Shown here: positions 16,217-24,071 of the stretch, piece after piece
Layout of the letters: every line of letters begins with the position of its first letter
How positions within the stretch are numbered: position 1 is the first letter of the stretch
NCBI RefSeq assembly: GCF_900115955.1
Contig: NZ_FOYL01000006.1
Coordinates: forward strand, 401,849 to 465,848
From: Lentzea waywayandensis
GTDB taxonomy: Bacteria; Actinomycetota; Actinomycetes; Mycobacteriales; Pseudonocardiaceae
Reading direction: 5' to 3'
Length of the DNA stretch: 64,000 nt
Translations under genes and position numbers: made by a program
Notes under the pieces: generated by a model
Told to the model about the DNA's origin: nothing
Database searches by the model: none
Seen by the model: only the letters and a program-made list of their open reading frames with translations

Positions 16217-16701
16217 GTGGCATCACCAGGAGTGGCCTGCGTCGTGTTCGTCAGTTCCACCACGAGCCTCTGCGCGACCTCGTGCTCGAGGCCCTCGATC
16301 TCCACGGGACCGGCGGCCGACGCCGTCGTCACCGTGACGGTCGACAGGCCGAGCAACTGCTGGAACGGCCCGCGCTTCGTGTCGATCGTCTGGATCCGCG
16401 ACACCGGCGCGACTCTCCACTCCTGGTTCAGCCAGCCGGAGAGGGTGTAGACGGCGTCCGGCGTGGTCTCCCAGCGGTGCACGCGATAGCGCCAGCTCGG
16501 TTCGACCGCGGTGTGCACGATTCCGACGACCAGCGTGGCGATCATGAGCACCAGCTCCCACGTGGGCGGGTTGCTCACCAGCAGGAACACGATCAGCTGG
16601 GGCACGAAGAGCACGAGCCAGAAGACGGCGGCCTGCATCGTCCACAGCAGGACCGACTTCGGGCTCACCTGGTGACGAGGCGTGCGCAGTTGCAGAGTCA
16701 C
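16213..16701 (-). CDS. PH-domain membrane protein (YdbS-like)
   Basis: This protein of about 162 aa has two N-terminal hydrophobic helices (about 15-55) followed by one bPH2 domain (YRVHRWETTPDAVYTLSGWLNQEWRVAPVSRIQTID). It precedes and overlaps the larger PH-domain gene (ATGA-type 4-nt overlap), so the two are co-translated. The start is uncertain. GTG 16701 gives the usual N-terminus, and GTG 16719 would add six residues. Neither has a strong ribosome site. Confidence 0.85.
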   Translation of the reverse strand: MTLQLRTPRHQVSPKSVLLWTMQAAVFWLVLFVPQLIVFLLVSNPPTWELVLMIATLVVGIVHTAVEPSWRYRVHRWETTPDAVYTLSGWLNQEWRVAPVSRIQTIDTKRGPFQQLLGLSTVTVTTASAAGPVEIEGLEHEVAQRLVVELTNTTQATPGDAT

Positions 16702-16819
16702 CCCACAAGGGTGCCTCACCCGTACCTGGTGGTGTGGCCAGGTGCGTCAATTGGTGTGTCGGTGCCGGGGTGGTCCTGCTTGCGAGGGAGGCGGGACCAC
16801 CCCGGCTCAGACGATCCGA

Positions 16820-16954
16820 TCAGGGCCGGGCGCAGTACGGGGGAGTGAAGATCGCTCCGGGTTCGTCAGCCGAGGCCGCGCCCGACATCGCCAGCAGCGC
16901 CCCCAAACTGAGGATCACGGCCGCGGCGGTTCGAGCGATAGTGTTCAACTTCAT
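16820..16954 (-). CDS. Secreted micropeptide precursor (44 aa)
   Basis: This small gene has a textbook Sec signal peptide: basic MKLNTIAR, a hydrophobic core (AAAVILSLGALLAM) and an AxA-type site SGAASA before DEPGAIFTPPYCARP and TGA. Predicted cleavage leaves a 15-residue, Pro-rich peptide with one Cys. AGGAG 8 nt before the ATG is an excellent ribosome-binding site. The ATG lies 19 bp from the start of the divergent XRE-TPR regulator, so the promoters must overlap each other's coding sequence. No family is recognised. A signalling peptide read by the neighbouring TPR protein is an inference. Confidence 0.7.
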   Translation of the reverse strand: MKLNTIARTAAAVILSLGALLAMSGAASADEPGAIFTPPYCARP

Positions 16955-16973
16955 TAAGGGGCTCCTTCGTTAG

Positions 16974-18221
16974 GTGGCGGCCGTGGATGAGGGCAGGAAG
17001 TCGTTGACGAGGTTCGGTGCGCGGTTGCGGGCGGTCCGGCTGCAACGCGGTTTGTCGCAAAAGGACCTCGCGTGCCCCGGCGTCTCGATGAGCTACGTGT
17101 CCCGGCTGGAGTCCGGCGAACGGGTGCCGTCGCCCACCGTCGTCCGCAGACTCGCCGAGGTGCTCGGCGTCGACCCGTCCGAGCTGATGGTCGACGAGGA
17201 CCGCACCGCGATGCAGGACGAGGCCCTGGCGTGGTGCGAGGCGCTGCTCGCGTACCACGACGGTGACCTCGTGATGGCCGTCGATCTGCTGGAAACGCTG
17301 GGAAAGCGGTCCGACGAGGAGATGTTCGGCTGGTGCGTGCGCTGGACGCGCCTGGTGATGCTCGCGCGGCAGCGAGACCACGAGGGTCTGCTGCTGGCGG
17401 GGGCGAAGTTGCGCAAGTCGTGGTCTCCCGGTCCGGCGGTGGACGCGCTCGTGGAGATCCTGCGCGCATCCTCGTTGCGGCGCCTCGGCCGGACGGCCGA
17501 ATCCGTGAAGGCCGCGACCGAGGCCGTCGAGCTGGCGAGCGGTGACGGCGAACGGGTGCGTCGCGTTCACACGCGCGCGCTCATCTCGTTGTGCGCGGAA
17601 CTCACCGCGGCCGGCCGCCTGGCGGATGCCGAACAGGTCGTGGACCAGCTTTCCGCGCGGCTGCCCGAACTCGGCCGCGACCGGCTCGCGATCTCCACGT
17701 GGTGGGTGCGCGCCAAGGTCGCGGATCGCCTGGGGGACCGCATGGAGGCCGCGCACTGCATCCGCGAGGCCGTCGCGATGCTGGACGACTTCGACGGCGA
17801 TCCCGAGTACCGCTGCCGCGTCCGCCTGGCCGGAGCGTCCATCACGCTGCGCACGCCGGGAGCGAACCTCGACGACGTGGTGGCGTTGCTGGACAAGGTG
17901 GAAACGACGGTCGCGGCCATGCGCCGCCAGGAGAACCTGCTCGCGCACGCTCGCGCGTTGCGGGCGGAACTGGCGTTGCGCGACGGCGAGGTCGACCGGG
18001 CACGCGAGCTCGCGGAGGTCGCGCTCGCCACCGGACAGCTCGACGCCGAGCAACAGCTGCGGTGCCACCTGCTGCTCGTGCGGGCGGCGGACGAGGTCGA
18101 CGCGGACGGCGGCGCGGACGCGCGCACGGCACTCGCCGCGCTGCTGGAACACATCAACCCCGAAGGCGTCGACCCGCTGCTGTGGCGAGACGTGGCACGC
18201 ATCGCTTTGCGCAAGCACTAG
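16974..18221 (+). CDS. XRE-family regulator with C-terminal TPR domain
   Basis: This 415-aa protein has an N-terminal HTH_XRE domain (about 12-66; LRAVRLQRGLSQKDLACPGVSMSYVSRLESGERVPSP) followed by about 330 helical residues with TPR-like periodicity (AESVKAATEAVELA, GRLADAEQVVDQL, DRARELAEVALATGQL). The layout is that of RRNPP-like peptide-responsive regulators and of the large actinobacterial XRE-TPR group. GTG 16974 is the first in-frame start, and GTG 16983 is possible. No clear Shine-Dalgarno precedes it, so the message may be leaderless. It is head-to-head with the secreted micropeptide gene. It is predicted to bind DNA in the shared start region. Confidence 0.85.
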   Translation: MAAVDEGRKSLTRFGARLRAVRLQRGLSQKDLACPGVSMSYVSRLESGERVPSPTVVRRLAEVLGVDPSELMVDEDRTAMQDEALAWCEALLAYHDGDLVMAVDLLETLGKRSDEEMFGWCVRWTRLVMLARQRDHEGLLLAGAKLRKSWSPGPAVDALVEILRASSLRRLGRTAESVKAATEAVELASGDGERVRRVHTRALISLCAELTAAGRLADAEQVVDQLSARLPELGRDRLAISTWWVRAKVADRLGDRMEAAHCIREAVAMLDDFDGDPEYRCRVRLAGASITLRTPGANLDDVVALLDKVETTVAAMRRQENLLAHARALRAELALRDGEVDRARELAEVALATGQLDAEQQLRCHLLLVRAADEVDADGGADARTALAALLEHINPEGVDPLLWRDVARIALRKH

Positions 18222-18455
18222 TGCCGGGGGCGCTAGGCGGCGTTGCCTGGTCATGACCGCCCCTCGCTCATTAACTGGACACCTTGTTAACGGAGCATGA
18301 CACAGACCAGTTACCCATCACATCACCCAATTGCACCGCGTGAAGGTGGGTAAAACACCCGGGAAGCGGCAGTTCCCGGTCATCGACAAGCGACCGAACG
18401 GGCGATGGCCCGCCTGTCCGGTCGGACCAGTAGTCAACGACTTGACAGAGAATGA
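18222..18455. other. Convergent intergenic region
   Basis: This 234-bp gap lies between two converging regulator genes. It is AT-richer than its surroundings. A hairpin CCGGGAA/TTCCCGG (18359-18379) without a T tract is the only clear structure. An 18-codon ATG frame near 18297 lacks a convincing ribosome site, so I do not call it. Confidence 0.4.
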
Positions 18456-19766
18456 CTAGCTGGTGGTGAGGTTCATCCACCAGACGATGGCACCGGCGCG
18501 GCCGTTGACGTCAAGCGTCGTGTAGATGCGCTGGAGGTGGTTCTGCACGGTCTTGGGGGACAGGCCGAGCGAGTCCGCGATCATCGCCGTGCTCGCCCCG
18601 GCGGCCACGAGCCGCAGCACCTCGATGCCGCGTTTGGTGAGTCCCGCTCGCAGAGCGCGGGCGATCCGGGTGTTCGTGTGTTCCGCGGTACCGGTTTCGT
18701 GGAGCTCGCCGGTGTGCGGGAGGCGCACCACGGTGTCCTCGCGCTTGGGCTCGAAACGCCTGTGCGCCAACTGTTCCACGAGTCGTGACGACAGGTCGTG
18801 CTCGCGCATCCGCAGAAGATCGCGGCCCTCTTGCAGTTCCCACAACCGATATTGCTCCAGTTGCAGCCGCGCGTGCCGCAACGCCCGTTCCAGATCGCCG
18901 GCCCGTTCGTGCGCCTCGCTCAGCTGCTGGTGCGCGTGCACCGCTACTTCCCGTGCCAGGCAGCTCATCGCGAGTTCGGCGGCCTGGGTGAGCTGGGCGA
19001 TCTGCTCGGGGTAGCGCGCCCGCGCTCCACTCAGGCGTGCCCGCGCCATCAACGCCTCCGCCCGCGCCACCGGGCGGTTCCTTCCGGCAAGCAACTGGTC
19101 AGCGCGCTGCCAGCTGCGGTGCGCACGGTCAAGTTCACCCAGATCGATGCGCACGTGTGTCAGCAGGACGTTGACCATCGCCATCCGCACCGGGTCGCCG
19201 AGCGTCTTCCAGCGGTCGCGGACCTGAGCGCACAACGCTTCCGCACGGCGGATCTTGCGCACGCACGGCTCTCCGTCGAGGCTGCAGCGGTTCTCCTCGG
19301 TGCGGATCATGCAGTGCTCGTGGTACTGCATGCGCATCACCCGTGCCTGTTCGAACAGCACTGAGCCGATCAGCTCGTTGTCGCCGGTGAGCTCCGCGAG
19401 ACCCAGCGCGCGGGCGAAGGAGTTGAAGCTCCGCTCCCGCGAGTCGAGCCGCAGTTCCACCACGGCACGGGAAAAGCTGCACCGCGCCTGGAGTCCGATG
19501 TGGCGGTTCGCCGCCGCGATCTCCTGCACCTTGTCGATCGTGTCGAGCGCGCTGGGCCACAGCCCCCGCTTGCCGAGCGCCACCGACTGCGCCAGCACGC
19601 CCTCCGCCACGCCCTCGACGTCGTCCAGCCACGCGAACGCGGCCACCGCCTTCTCCGCGTACTCCAACGCCTCGCCCGGCCTGCCCTCGTCCAGGGCGAT
19701 ACGTGCCTCGCGCAGGTTGTGCACGGCGTTGGAACGCGGATCCGCGGTCCTGCCGGGAACCGTCAT
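18456..19766 (-). CDS. TPR-LuxR transcriptional regulator
   Basis: This 436-aa protein has about 350 residues of TPR-like helices (EGRPGEALEYAEKAVAAF near 30) and a C-terminal LuxR/GerE HTH (about 375-430; LTKRGIEVLRLVAAGASTAMIADSLGLSPKTVQNHL). There is no P-loop, so it is not a LAL-type ATPase regulator. A Cys/His-rich insertion in the middle (HEHCMIRTEENRCSLDGEPC) could bind metal. The ATG has GAGGGGG upstream. It lies 29 nt after the acyl-CoA synthetase gene on the same strand and may be co-transcribed with it. The signal and targets are unknown. Confidence 0.88.
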   Translation of the reverse strand: MTVPGRTADPRSNAVHNLREARIALDEGRPGEALEYAEKAVAAFAWLDDVEGVAEGVLAQSVALGKRGLWPSALDTIDKVQEIAAANRHIGLQARCSFSRAVVELRLDSRERSFNSFARALGLAELTGDNELIGSVLFEQARVMRMQYHEHCMIRTEENRCSLDGEPCVRKIRRAEALCAQVRDRWKTLGDPVRMAMVNVLLTHVRIDLGELDRAHRSWQRADQLLAGRNRPVARAEALMARARLSGARARYPEQIAQLTQAAELAMSCLAREVAVHAHQQLSEAHERAGDLERALRHARLQLEQYRLWELQEGRDLLRMREHDLSSRLVEQLAHRRFEPKREDTVVRLPHTGELHETGTAEHTNTRIARALRAGLTKRGIEVLRLVAAGASTAMIADSLGLSPKTVQNHLQRIYTTLDVNGRAGAIVWWMNLTTS

Positions 19767-19795
19767 GGTGAAGCCCCCTCATTCGGAGGCTGACT

Positions 19796-21298
19796 CTAGT
19801 GGTGATCGCGCAATTGACGTTTCAACACTTTTCCGGCTGCGTTGCGCGGCAACTCGTTGACGAAGAAAACATCCCGGGGAACGGAGTATCGCGCCAGATT
19901 CGCCTTCACGTGTTCACGTATGTGTTCGGCCGTCAGGGTTTTTGCGCCGACAACGAACGCCGCCAGGCGCTGGCCCCACTCCTCGTCCGGCACGCCTAGC
20001 ACCGCGACCTCCGTGACGCCGTCCAGGGTCGAAAGCAGCTCCTCGACGTCGTGCGGGTAAACGTTTTCACCACCTGACACGATCATCTCGTCGTCGCGGC
20101 CGGCCACGAACAGCAAGCCGTCCTTGAGATAGCCGAGATCGCCGGTCGACATCAGGCCGTCCAGCGACTCCTTGCTGGTGCCGTTGGTGTAGCCGTCGAA
20201 CAGCATCTCGTTGCCGACGAAGATGCGCCCGGTCTCGCCCGGCGTCACGGGTTTGCCCTGATCGTCCACAATGGCCAGTCTGGTGCCGAGCGGTGGCTTG
20301 CCCGCCGTGCCGGGTTCGCGCAGCATCTCCTCCGGCGTCGCGATGCTCGCCCAGCTCACTTCCGTTGAGCCGTAGAGGTTGTAGAGCACCGGGCCGAACT
20401 CCTGGAGCGTGCGGGCGGCGACGCGGGGCGGCAGGGCGGAGCCGCTGGAGGCGATGATCCGCAGGTTCGGCCGGTGTGAGTTCTCCAGCATGCGTTGCAG
20501 CATCACGGGAACCACGAACATCGCGGTGCACCTGTCGGCGTCCTTCAACGCCTGCGCCGGGTCGAACCTGCGGCGCAGCACCAGGGTGGCGCCGAGCACG
20601 AGCCCGAGCTGGAACGCGGCGAGGCCCCACGCGTGGAAGAGCGGGGAGGTGATGGAGATGACGTCGCCGTGCTTGAGGGGGATCCGCGACAGCAGCGCGG
20701 CGGCCGGGGCGAGGCTCGCAGGCTCCGGCCTGCGCGCGCCCTTCGGTGTGCCGGTGGTGCCGGAGGTGAGGATGATCAGCCGGCCGCGCGGAGGCCTGCG
20801 GGGCAACGAGGTCGTGGGCCCGTTGGTGATCAGCGACTCGAGCTCGTCGGTGAAGAACACCGGGATGTCCGCGGGCAGGGCGTCGGCGAACTCGCGGTCG
20901 GCGACGATCCTGCCGATCTTCTGGTCCTGCGCGACCTGGGCCAGTTGTCCTGTGCTCAGGCCGGTGTTGAGCAGCACGGCGTCCGCGCCGATCTTCGTGC
21001 ACGCGGTCATCGTCTCGATGAAGGCGCGGCCGTTGCGGCACAGCAGGCCGACGCGTTCCTTGGGGCGGAAGGCATGCGCGAGCCGGCTGGTGCGCTCGTT
21101 CACTTCCGCGTACGTGAGCTCGCCGTCGTCGTCGATGATCGCCGCACGGTCCGGGTGTCGTCCCGCGCCCGTCTGGAAGCCCCACGCCAGCGTGATGTCC
21201 CATTGCAGATACCCGCGCACGGTGCCGGCGAGCCCACGCGGGCCCAACGGCCGGATCACTCCGGCTTTGACCAGGGTCAGCAGCACGCGGGTCACCAT
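19796..21298 (-). CDS. Fatty-acyl-CoA/AMP ligase (FadD-like)
   Basis: This protein of about 500 aa belongs to the ANL adenylating family. Motifs in order: LTSGTTGTPKGARR (A3, about 180), NLYGSTEVSW (A5), STGDLGYLKDGLLFVAGRDDEMIVSGGENVYPHDVEE (A7-A8) and a C-terminal NAAGKVLKR carrying the catalytic Lys. These enzymes activate fatty or other carboxylic acids to acyl-CoA via acyl-AMP. It resembles mycobacterial FadD12-type proteins. ATG 21298 is chosen over GTG 21307. Its promoter carries a CRP-type palindrome and a second palindrome. Confidence 0.92.
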   Translation of the reverse strand: MVTRVLLTLVKAGVIRPLGPRGLAGTVRGYLQWDITLAWGFQTGAGRHPDRAAIIDDDGELTYAEVNERTSRLAHAFRPKERVGLLCRNGRAFIETMTACTKIGADAVLLNTGLSTGQLAQVAQDQKIGRIVADREFADALPADIPVFFTDELESLITNGPTTSLPRRPPRGRLIILTSGTTGTPKGARRPEPASLAPAAALLSRIPLKHGDVISITSPLFHAWGLAAFQLGLVLGATLVLRRRFDPAQALKDADRCTAMFVVPVMLQRMLENSHRPNLRIIASSGSALPPRVAARTLQEFGPVLYNLYGSTEVSWASIATPEEMLREPGTAGKPPLGTRLAIVDDQGKPVTPGETGRIFVGNEMLFDGYTNGTSKESLDGLMSTGDLGYLKDGLLFVAGRDDEMIVSGGENVYPHDVEELLSTLDGVTEVAVLGVPDEEWGQRLAAFVVGAKTLTAEHIREHVKANLARYSVPRDVFFVNELPRNAAGKVLKRQLRDHH

Positions 21299-21313
21299 GA
21301 GACCCACTCTGCC

Positions 21314-21335
21314 ATCTACCTACTAGCGAGTAGAT
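21314..21335 (-). promoter_or_regulatory. TetR-type operator candidate upstream of fadD-like gene
   Basis: ATCTAC...GTAGAT forms the outer arms and CTACT/AGTAG the inner arms of a 22-bp dyad, 16 nt upstream of the acyl-CoA synthetase start. The geometry fits TetR-family repressors of lipid genes. No tetR gene is adjacent. Confidence 0.5.
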
Positions 21336-21340
21336 AACGG

Positions 21341-21356
21341 TGTGACGGCGGTCACA
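21341..21356 (-). promoter_or_regulatory. CRP/Cmr-type binding site (TGTGA-N6-TCACA)
   Basis: TGTGACGGCGGTCACA is a perfect match to TGTGA-N6-TCACA, the consensus shared by E. coli and mycobacterial CRP. It is centred about 50 nt upstream of the fadD-like start and overlaps the 3' end of the small gene before it. It could link acyl-CoA synthesis to cAMP. Confidence 0.6.
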
Positions 21357-21552
21357 TATCAGTGTTGGACGCGCTCACGACCGCGTCGCGCAACGCCGCC
21401 CGCAGTCGGCCGACCTCCAGCGGAGTCAGCACGGCGGCCTCGCCCGGCGGCACGGTGATCACGATGTGTCCCTGGCTGACGAACACCGTCATGTCCCGTC
21501 GGCGCGAAGCGATGTCGCGGCAGCTCACCTGCCACTCCTCTTGGGCTCCCAC
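21352..21552 (-). CDS. Small hypothetical protein (66 aa)
   Basis: This small cytoplasmic protein has the visible sequence RRRDMTVFVSQGHIVITVPPGEAAVLTPLEVGRLRAALRDAV: a beta-hairpin then an amphipathic helix. GTG 21552 is chosen because GGAGGAAG lies 6 nt upstream, a near-perfect ribosome site. Starting further upstream at 21582 has no such support. It precedes the acyl-CoA synthetase on the same strand with a 53-nt gap holding two operator-like palindromes. I do not recognise the family. Small proteins of this look are common in Pseudonocardiaceae. Confidence 0.65.
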   Translation of the reverse strand: MGAQEEWQVSCRDIASRRRDMTVFVSQGHIVITVPPGEAAVLTPLEVGRLRAALRDAVVSASNTDM

Positions 21553-21730
21553 GGGTTTCTTCCTCCAGCTCACTCGGCGCACCAGGCCCGGTGATGCCGG
21601 TGCTCGCGTCAGTAGAGACGCGCGTCACCGTTGGTCATGACGGAGGTTTCGCGTTCTCCGTTCAGCGACCGTGCCGAGCTGCGGATAGCGTCGCACGTGG
21701 GATGAGACTTGGTCACCTGGAGGGGTGAAA

Positions 21731-22918
21731 ATGGCGGAACCGCAACGCATCGTGATCGTAGGGACTGGCCTCGCCGGTGCCTCCGCGGCCGGCGCGCTCC
21801 GAGACCGCGGCTACGGCGGCAAGATCACCATGTTCGGCACCGAGCACCACCGCCCGTACGAACTTCCCGCGCTGTCCAAGGACGTGCTGCTCGGAAAGGC
21901 GACCGAGCCCGCGTGGGTGCACGAGCCGAGCTTCTACTCCGACAACGAGATCGACCTCCGGCTCGGCGTGTCCGTGCTGGAGCTGCGGCCCAGCGATCAC
22001 ACGATCGTGGACTCGGATGGAGCAGTGCGTCCCTACGACCGGTTGCTGCTCGCGACCGGATCGCGCCCGCGCGTTCTGCCTGGCGCGCAAGGACATGTGC
22101 TGCGCACGCTGGACGACTCGCTGGCGCTCAAGTCCGCGTTGCGCGAAGGCAGGCACGTCGTGATCGTCGGTGCGGGCTGGATCGGGTGCGAGGTGGCGTC
22201 CGCCGCCCGCACGCACGGCTGCCGCGTCACGGTGGTCGACCCGCTGGCCGAACCGCTGGTGCGCGTGCTGGGTGCCGAGATGGGCGCGATGTTCCGCGGC
22301 CTGCACACCGAACACGGCGTGGAGTTCAAACTGGGCACCGGTGTCGCGAGCTTCTCGCCGGCGGGTGTGCGCCTGGACGACGGCACCGAGCTGCACCCGG
22401 ACGTGACGGTGCTGGCCGTGGGGGCGACACCCCGTCTCGAACTGGCCGAGGCCGCCGGTCTGGAACTGGCCGAGGGCGGCGTCGCGGTGGACGCGCTGCT
22501 GCGCACGTCCGCGCCGGACGTCTTCGCGGCCGGCGACATCGCGGCGCAGGACCACCCGCGCTACGGCCACCGGGTCCGCGTCGAGCACTGGGCCAACGCG
22601 AAGGACCAGGGCACGCACGTGGCCGGGCCGTTGATCGGGCTGGACGAGCCGTACCTGAAGTCGCCGTACTTCTTCACCGACCAGTACGACCTGGGCATGG
22701 AGTACCGCGGCCTCGCCGGACCGGACGACGAGCTGGTCGTGCGCGGCGACGTGGCCTCGCGGGAGTTCATCGCGTTCTGGCTGCGTGACGGACGGCTGCG
22801 GGCGGCCATGAACGTCAACGTCTGGGACCACGGCACGGCGCTGAAGGCGTTGGTGGACGCGCAGGCGACCGTGACGCCGGAGCAGCTGCGGGACGCGGAC
22901 CTGGGCGATCTCGCCTAG
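21731..22918 (+). CDS. FAD/NAD(P)-dependent oxidoreductase (ferredoxin reductase type)
   Basis: This 395-aa flavoprotein has two dinucleotide folds: FAD binding (IVIVGTGLAGASAAGALRD at the N-terminus) and NAD binding (VVIVGAGWIGCEVASAA near 150). The later FAD motif DVFAAGDIA is near 270 and a C-terminal reductase dimer-type domain follows. It matches the rubredoxin/ferredoxin reductase group that feeds electrons to P450s or dioxygenases (BenC/ThcD-like). GGAGGGG at 21719-21725 supports ATG 21731 rather than GTG 21725. No partner ferredoxin or P450 gene is adjacent. The gene is convergent with marR, 5 nt apart. Confidence 0.9.
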   Translation: MAEPQRIVIVGTGLAGASAAGALRDRGYGGKITMFGTEHHRPYELPALSKDVLLGKATEPAWVHEPSFYSDNEIDLRLGVSVLELRPSDHTIVDSDGAVRPYDRLLLATGSRPRVLPGAQGHVLRTLDDSLALKSALREGRHVVIVGAGWIGCEVASAARTHGCRVTVVDPLAEPLVRVLGAEMGAMFRGLHTEHGVEFKLGTGVASFSPAGVRLDDGTELHPDVTVLAVGATPRLELAEAAGLELAEGGVAVDALLRTSAPDVFAAGDIAAQDHPRYGHRVRVEHWANAKDQGTHVAGPLIGLDEPYLKSPYFFTDQYDLGMEYRGLAGPDDELVVRGDVASREFIAFWLRDGRLRAAMNVNVWDHGTALKALVDAQATVTPEQLRDADLGDLA

Positions 22919-22923
22919 TCCGG

Positions 22924-23406
22924 CTAGATGCAGGAGCCGTGCATCGGGCCCTCGCCGCGCGAGAGGTCCTGCAGGGCCTTGCGAATGACCGCCATCTCCT
23001 CGGCGGTGAAGCGGGAGTGGAAGGCGCGTTCGACCTCGGCGAGCGCGTCACCCGCCTCTTTCTGCAGCTCCCGGCCCTTGTCGGTGATCATCGGCGTGCG
23101 CACCCGCCGGTCGTTCGGGTCGGGGACGCGCATGACCAGGCCGATCCGCTCCAGCTTGTCGAGCTCGCTGGTGAGCGTGGTCTTGTCGAGCCCGAGCATC
23201 GCGCCGAGCTTGAGCTGGGTGCGCTGGGCTTCCTCGTTGGCGAGCGCGCCCAGCACCAGCTGACCGCGCAGCGAGATCCCGAACTTCGCGATCTCCTCGG
23301 CGTACGCCGCGCCCACGCGCTGGGTGGCTCGATGCAGCAGCCAGTTCAAATCCCACTTCTCCAAGCAGGCTTCGACGAGTTCCGGCTGCTCCTCCATGTG
23401 TCCCAT
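22924..23406 (-). CDS. MarR-family transcriptional regulator
   Basis: This 160-aa winged-helix regulator includes the recognition region QLKLGAMLGLDKTTLTSELDKLERIGLVMRVPDPNDRRVRTPMITDKG with the characteristic wing DPNDRR. MarR proteins repress until a phenolic or oxidising ligand is bound. ATG 23406 is chosen over 23397 and over the longer in-frame extension, which would run through the operators. It is divergent from the azoreductase gene (starts 73 bp apart), the standard layout for a repressor controlling a quinone or azo reductase and itself. Confidence 0.92.
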   Translation of the reverse strand: MGHMEEQPELVEACLEKWDLNWLLHRATQRVGAAYAEEIAKFGISLRGQLVLGALANEEAQRTQLKLGAMLGLDKTTLTSELDKLERIGLVMRVPDPNDRRVRTPMITDKGRELQKEAGDALAEVERAFHSRFTAEEMAVIRKALQDLSRGEGPMHGSCI

Positions 23407-23422
23407 CGTACATCCCAGGAGA

Positions 23423-23478
23423 GATGTTCTTAGCTCGGAACATCTTGACTCGGAAGTTCTTCGCTCGTATGTTCCGAG
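23423..23478. promoter_or_regulatory. Two operator-like inverted repeats between marR and azoR
   Basis: Site 1 is GATGTTC-N8-GAACATC (23423-23444), a perfect dyad. Site 2 has CTCGGAA (23449-23455) facing TTCCGAG (23472-23478). The core (C)GGAAC(AT) recurs. Both fill the 73-bp divergent promoter, so the MarR protein is the likely ligand. Confidence 0.6.
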
Positions 23479-23479
23479 T

Positions 23480-24061
23480 ATGACCAATCTGCTTCACCTC
23501 GACTCGAGCATCCGTTACGAGGGGTCTGTGACCCGCGAGATCTCCGGTGCGTTCGCCGAGAACTGGCGTGCCGCGAACCCCGGTGGCGGCTACGTCCACC
23601 GCGACCTGCACGCGTCGCCGATCCCGCACAAGGACGGCACGGACCAGGGCATCGCCGCAGACCTGATCGCCGAGGTCGACGCCGCCGACGTGCTGCTCAT
23701 CGGCGCGCCGATGTACAACTTCTCGATCCCCTCGACCCTGAAGGCCTGGATCGACCAGGTCGCGACCTCCGAGCACTTCGCCCGTGAGGACGGCACGTTC
23801 GCGTGGGGCGGCAAGCGCGTCGTCGTCGTGACGGCCCGCGGCGGCTCGTACAAGCCGGGCACGCCGCGCGAGGGCTTCGACTTCCAGGAGCCGTACCTGC
23901 GCGCCGTGCTGTCGATGGTCGGCCTCGACCAGAACCTGGAGTTCGTGCACGCCGAGCTGACCCTCGCGGACGTGGTGCCGCAGATGCACCAGTTCCGCGA
24001 GCTCGCCGTCGAGTCGCTGGCCGACGCGCACCGCGTGGTCAAGGAACTCGCCAGCGCCTAG
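23480..24061 (+). CDS. azoR: FMN-dependent NADH-azoreductase / quinone reductase
   Basis: This 193-aa flavodoxin-like enzyme reduces azo dyes and quinones by two-electron transfer. Motifs include LHLDSSIRYEGSVTREIS at the N-terminus (FMN phosphate loop), the conserved GAPMYNFSIPSTLKAWIDQV near 75-95, and VTARGGSY near 118. The length is normal for AzoR. The start lies directly next to the operator pair controlled by the divergent MarR gene. The Nudix gene follows 10 nt after the stop. It is probably induced by quinones or electrophiles via MarR, an inference from layout. Confidence 0.93.
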   Translation: MTNLLHLDSSIRYEGSVTREISGAFAENWRAANPGGGYVHRDLHASPIPHKDGTDQGIAADLIAEVDAADVLLIGAPMYNFSIPSTLKAWIDQVATSEHFAREDGTFAWGGKRVVVVTARGGSYKPGTPREGFDFQEPYLRAVLSMVGLDQNLEFVHAELTLADVVPQMHQFRELAVESLADAHRVVKELASA

Positions 24062-24071
24062 CCTCGGCCAT

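Noticed and set aside
16734..16973. 79-codon plus-strand frame over the micropeptide region
   Set aside because: The minus strand gives a proper signal peptide with AGGAG. The plus frame has no ribosome site and no domain-like sequence.
18297..18353. 18-codon frame after the XRE-TPR gene as a possible second signalling peptide
   Set aside because: There is no signal peptide, GGAG is only 1 nt from the ATG, and codon use is not coding-like.
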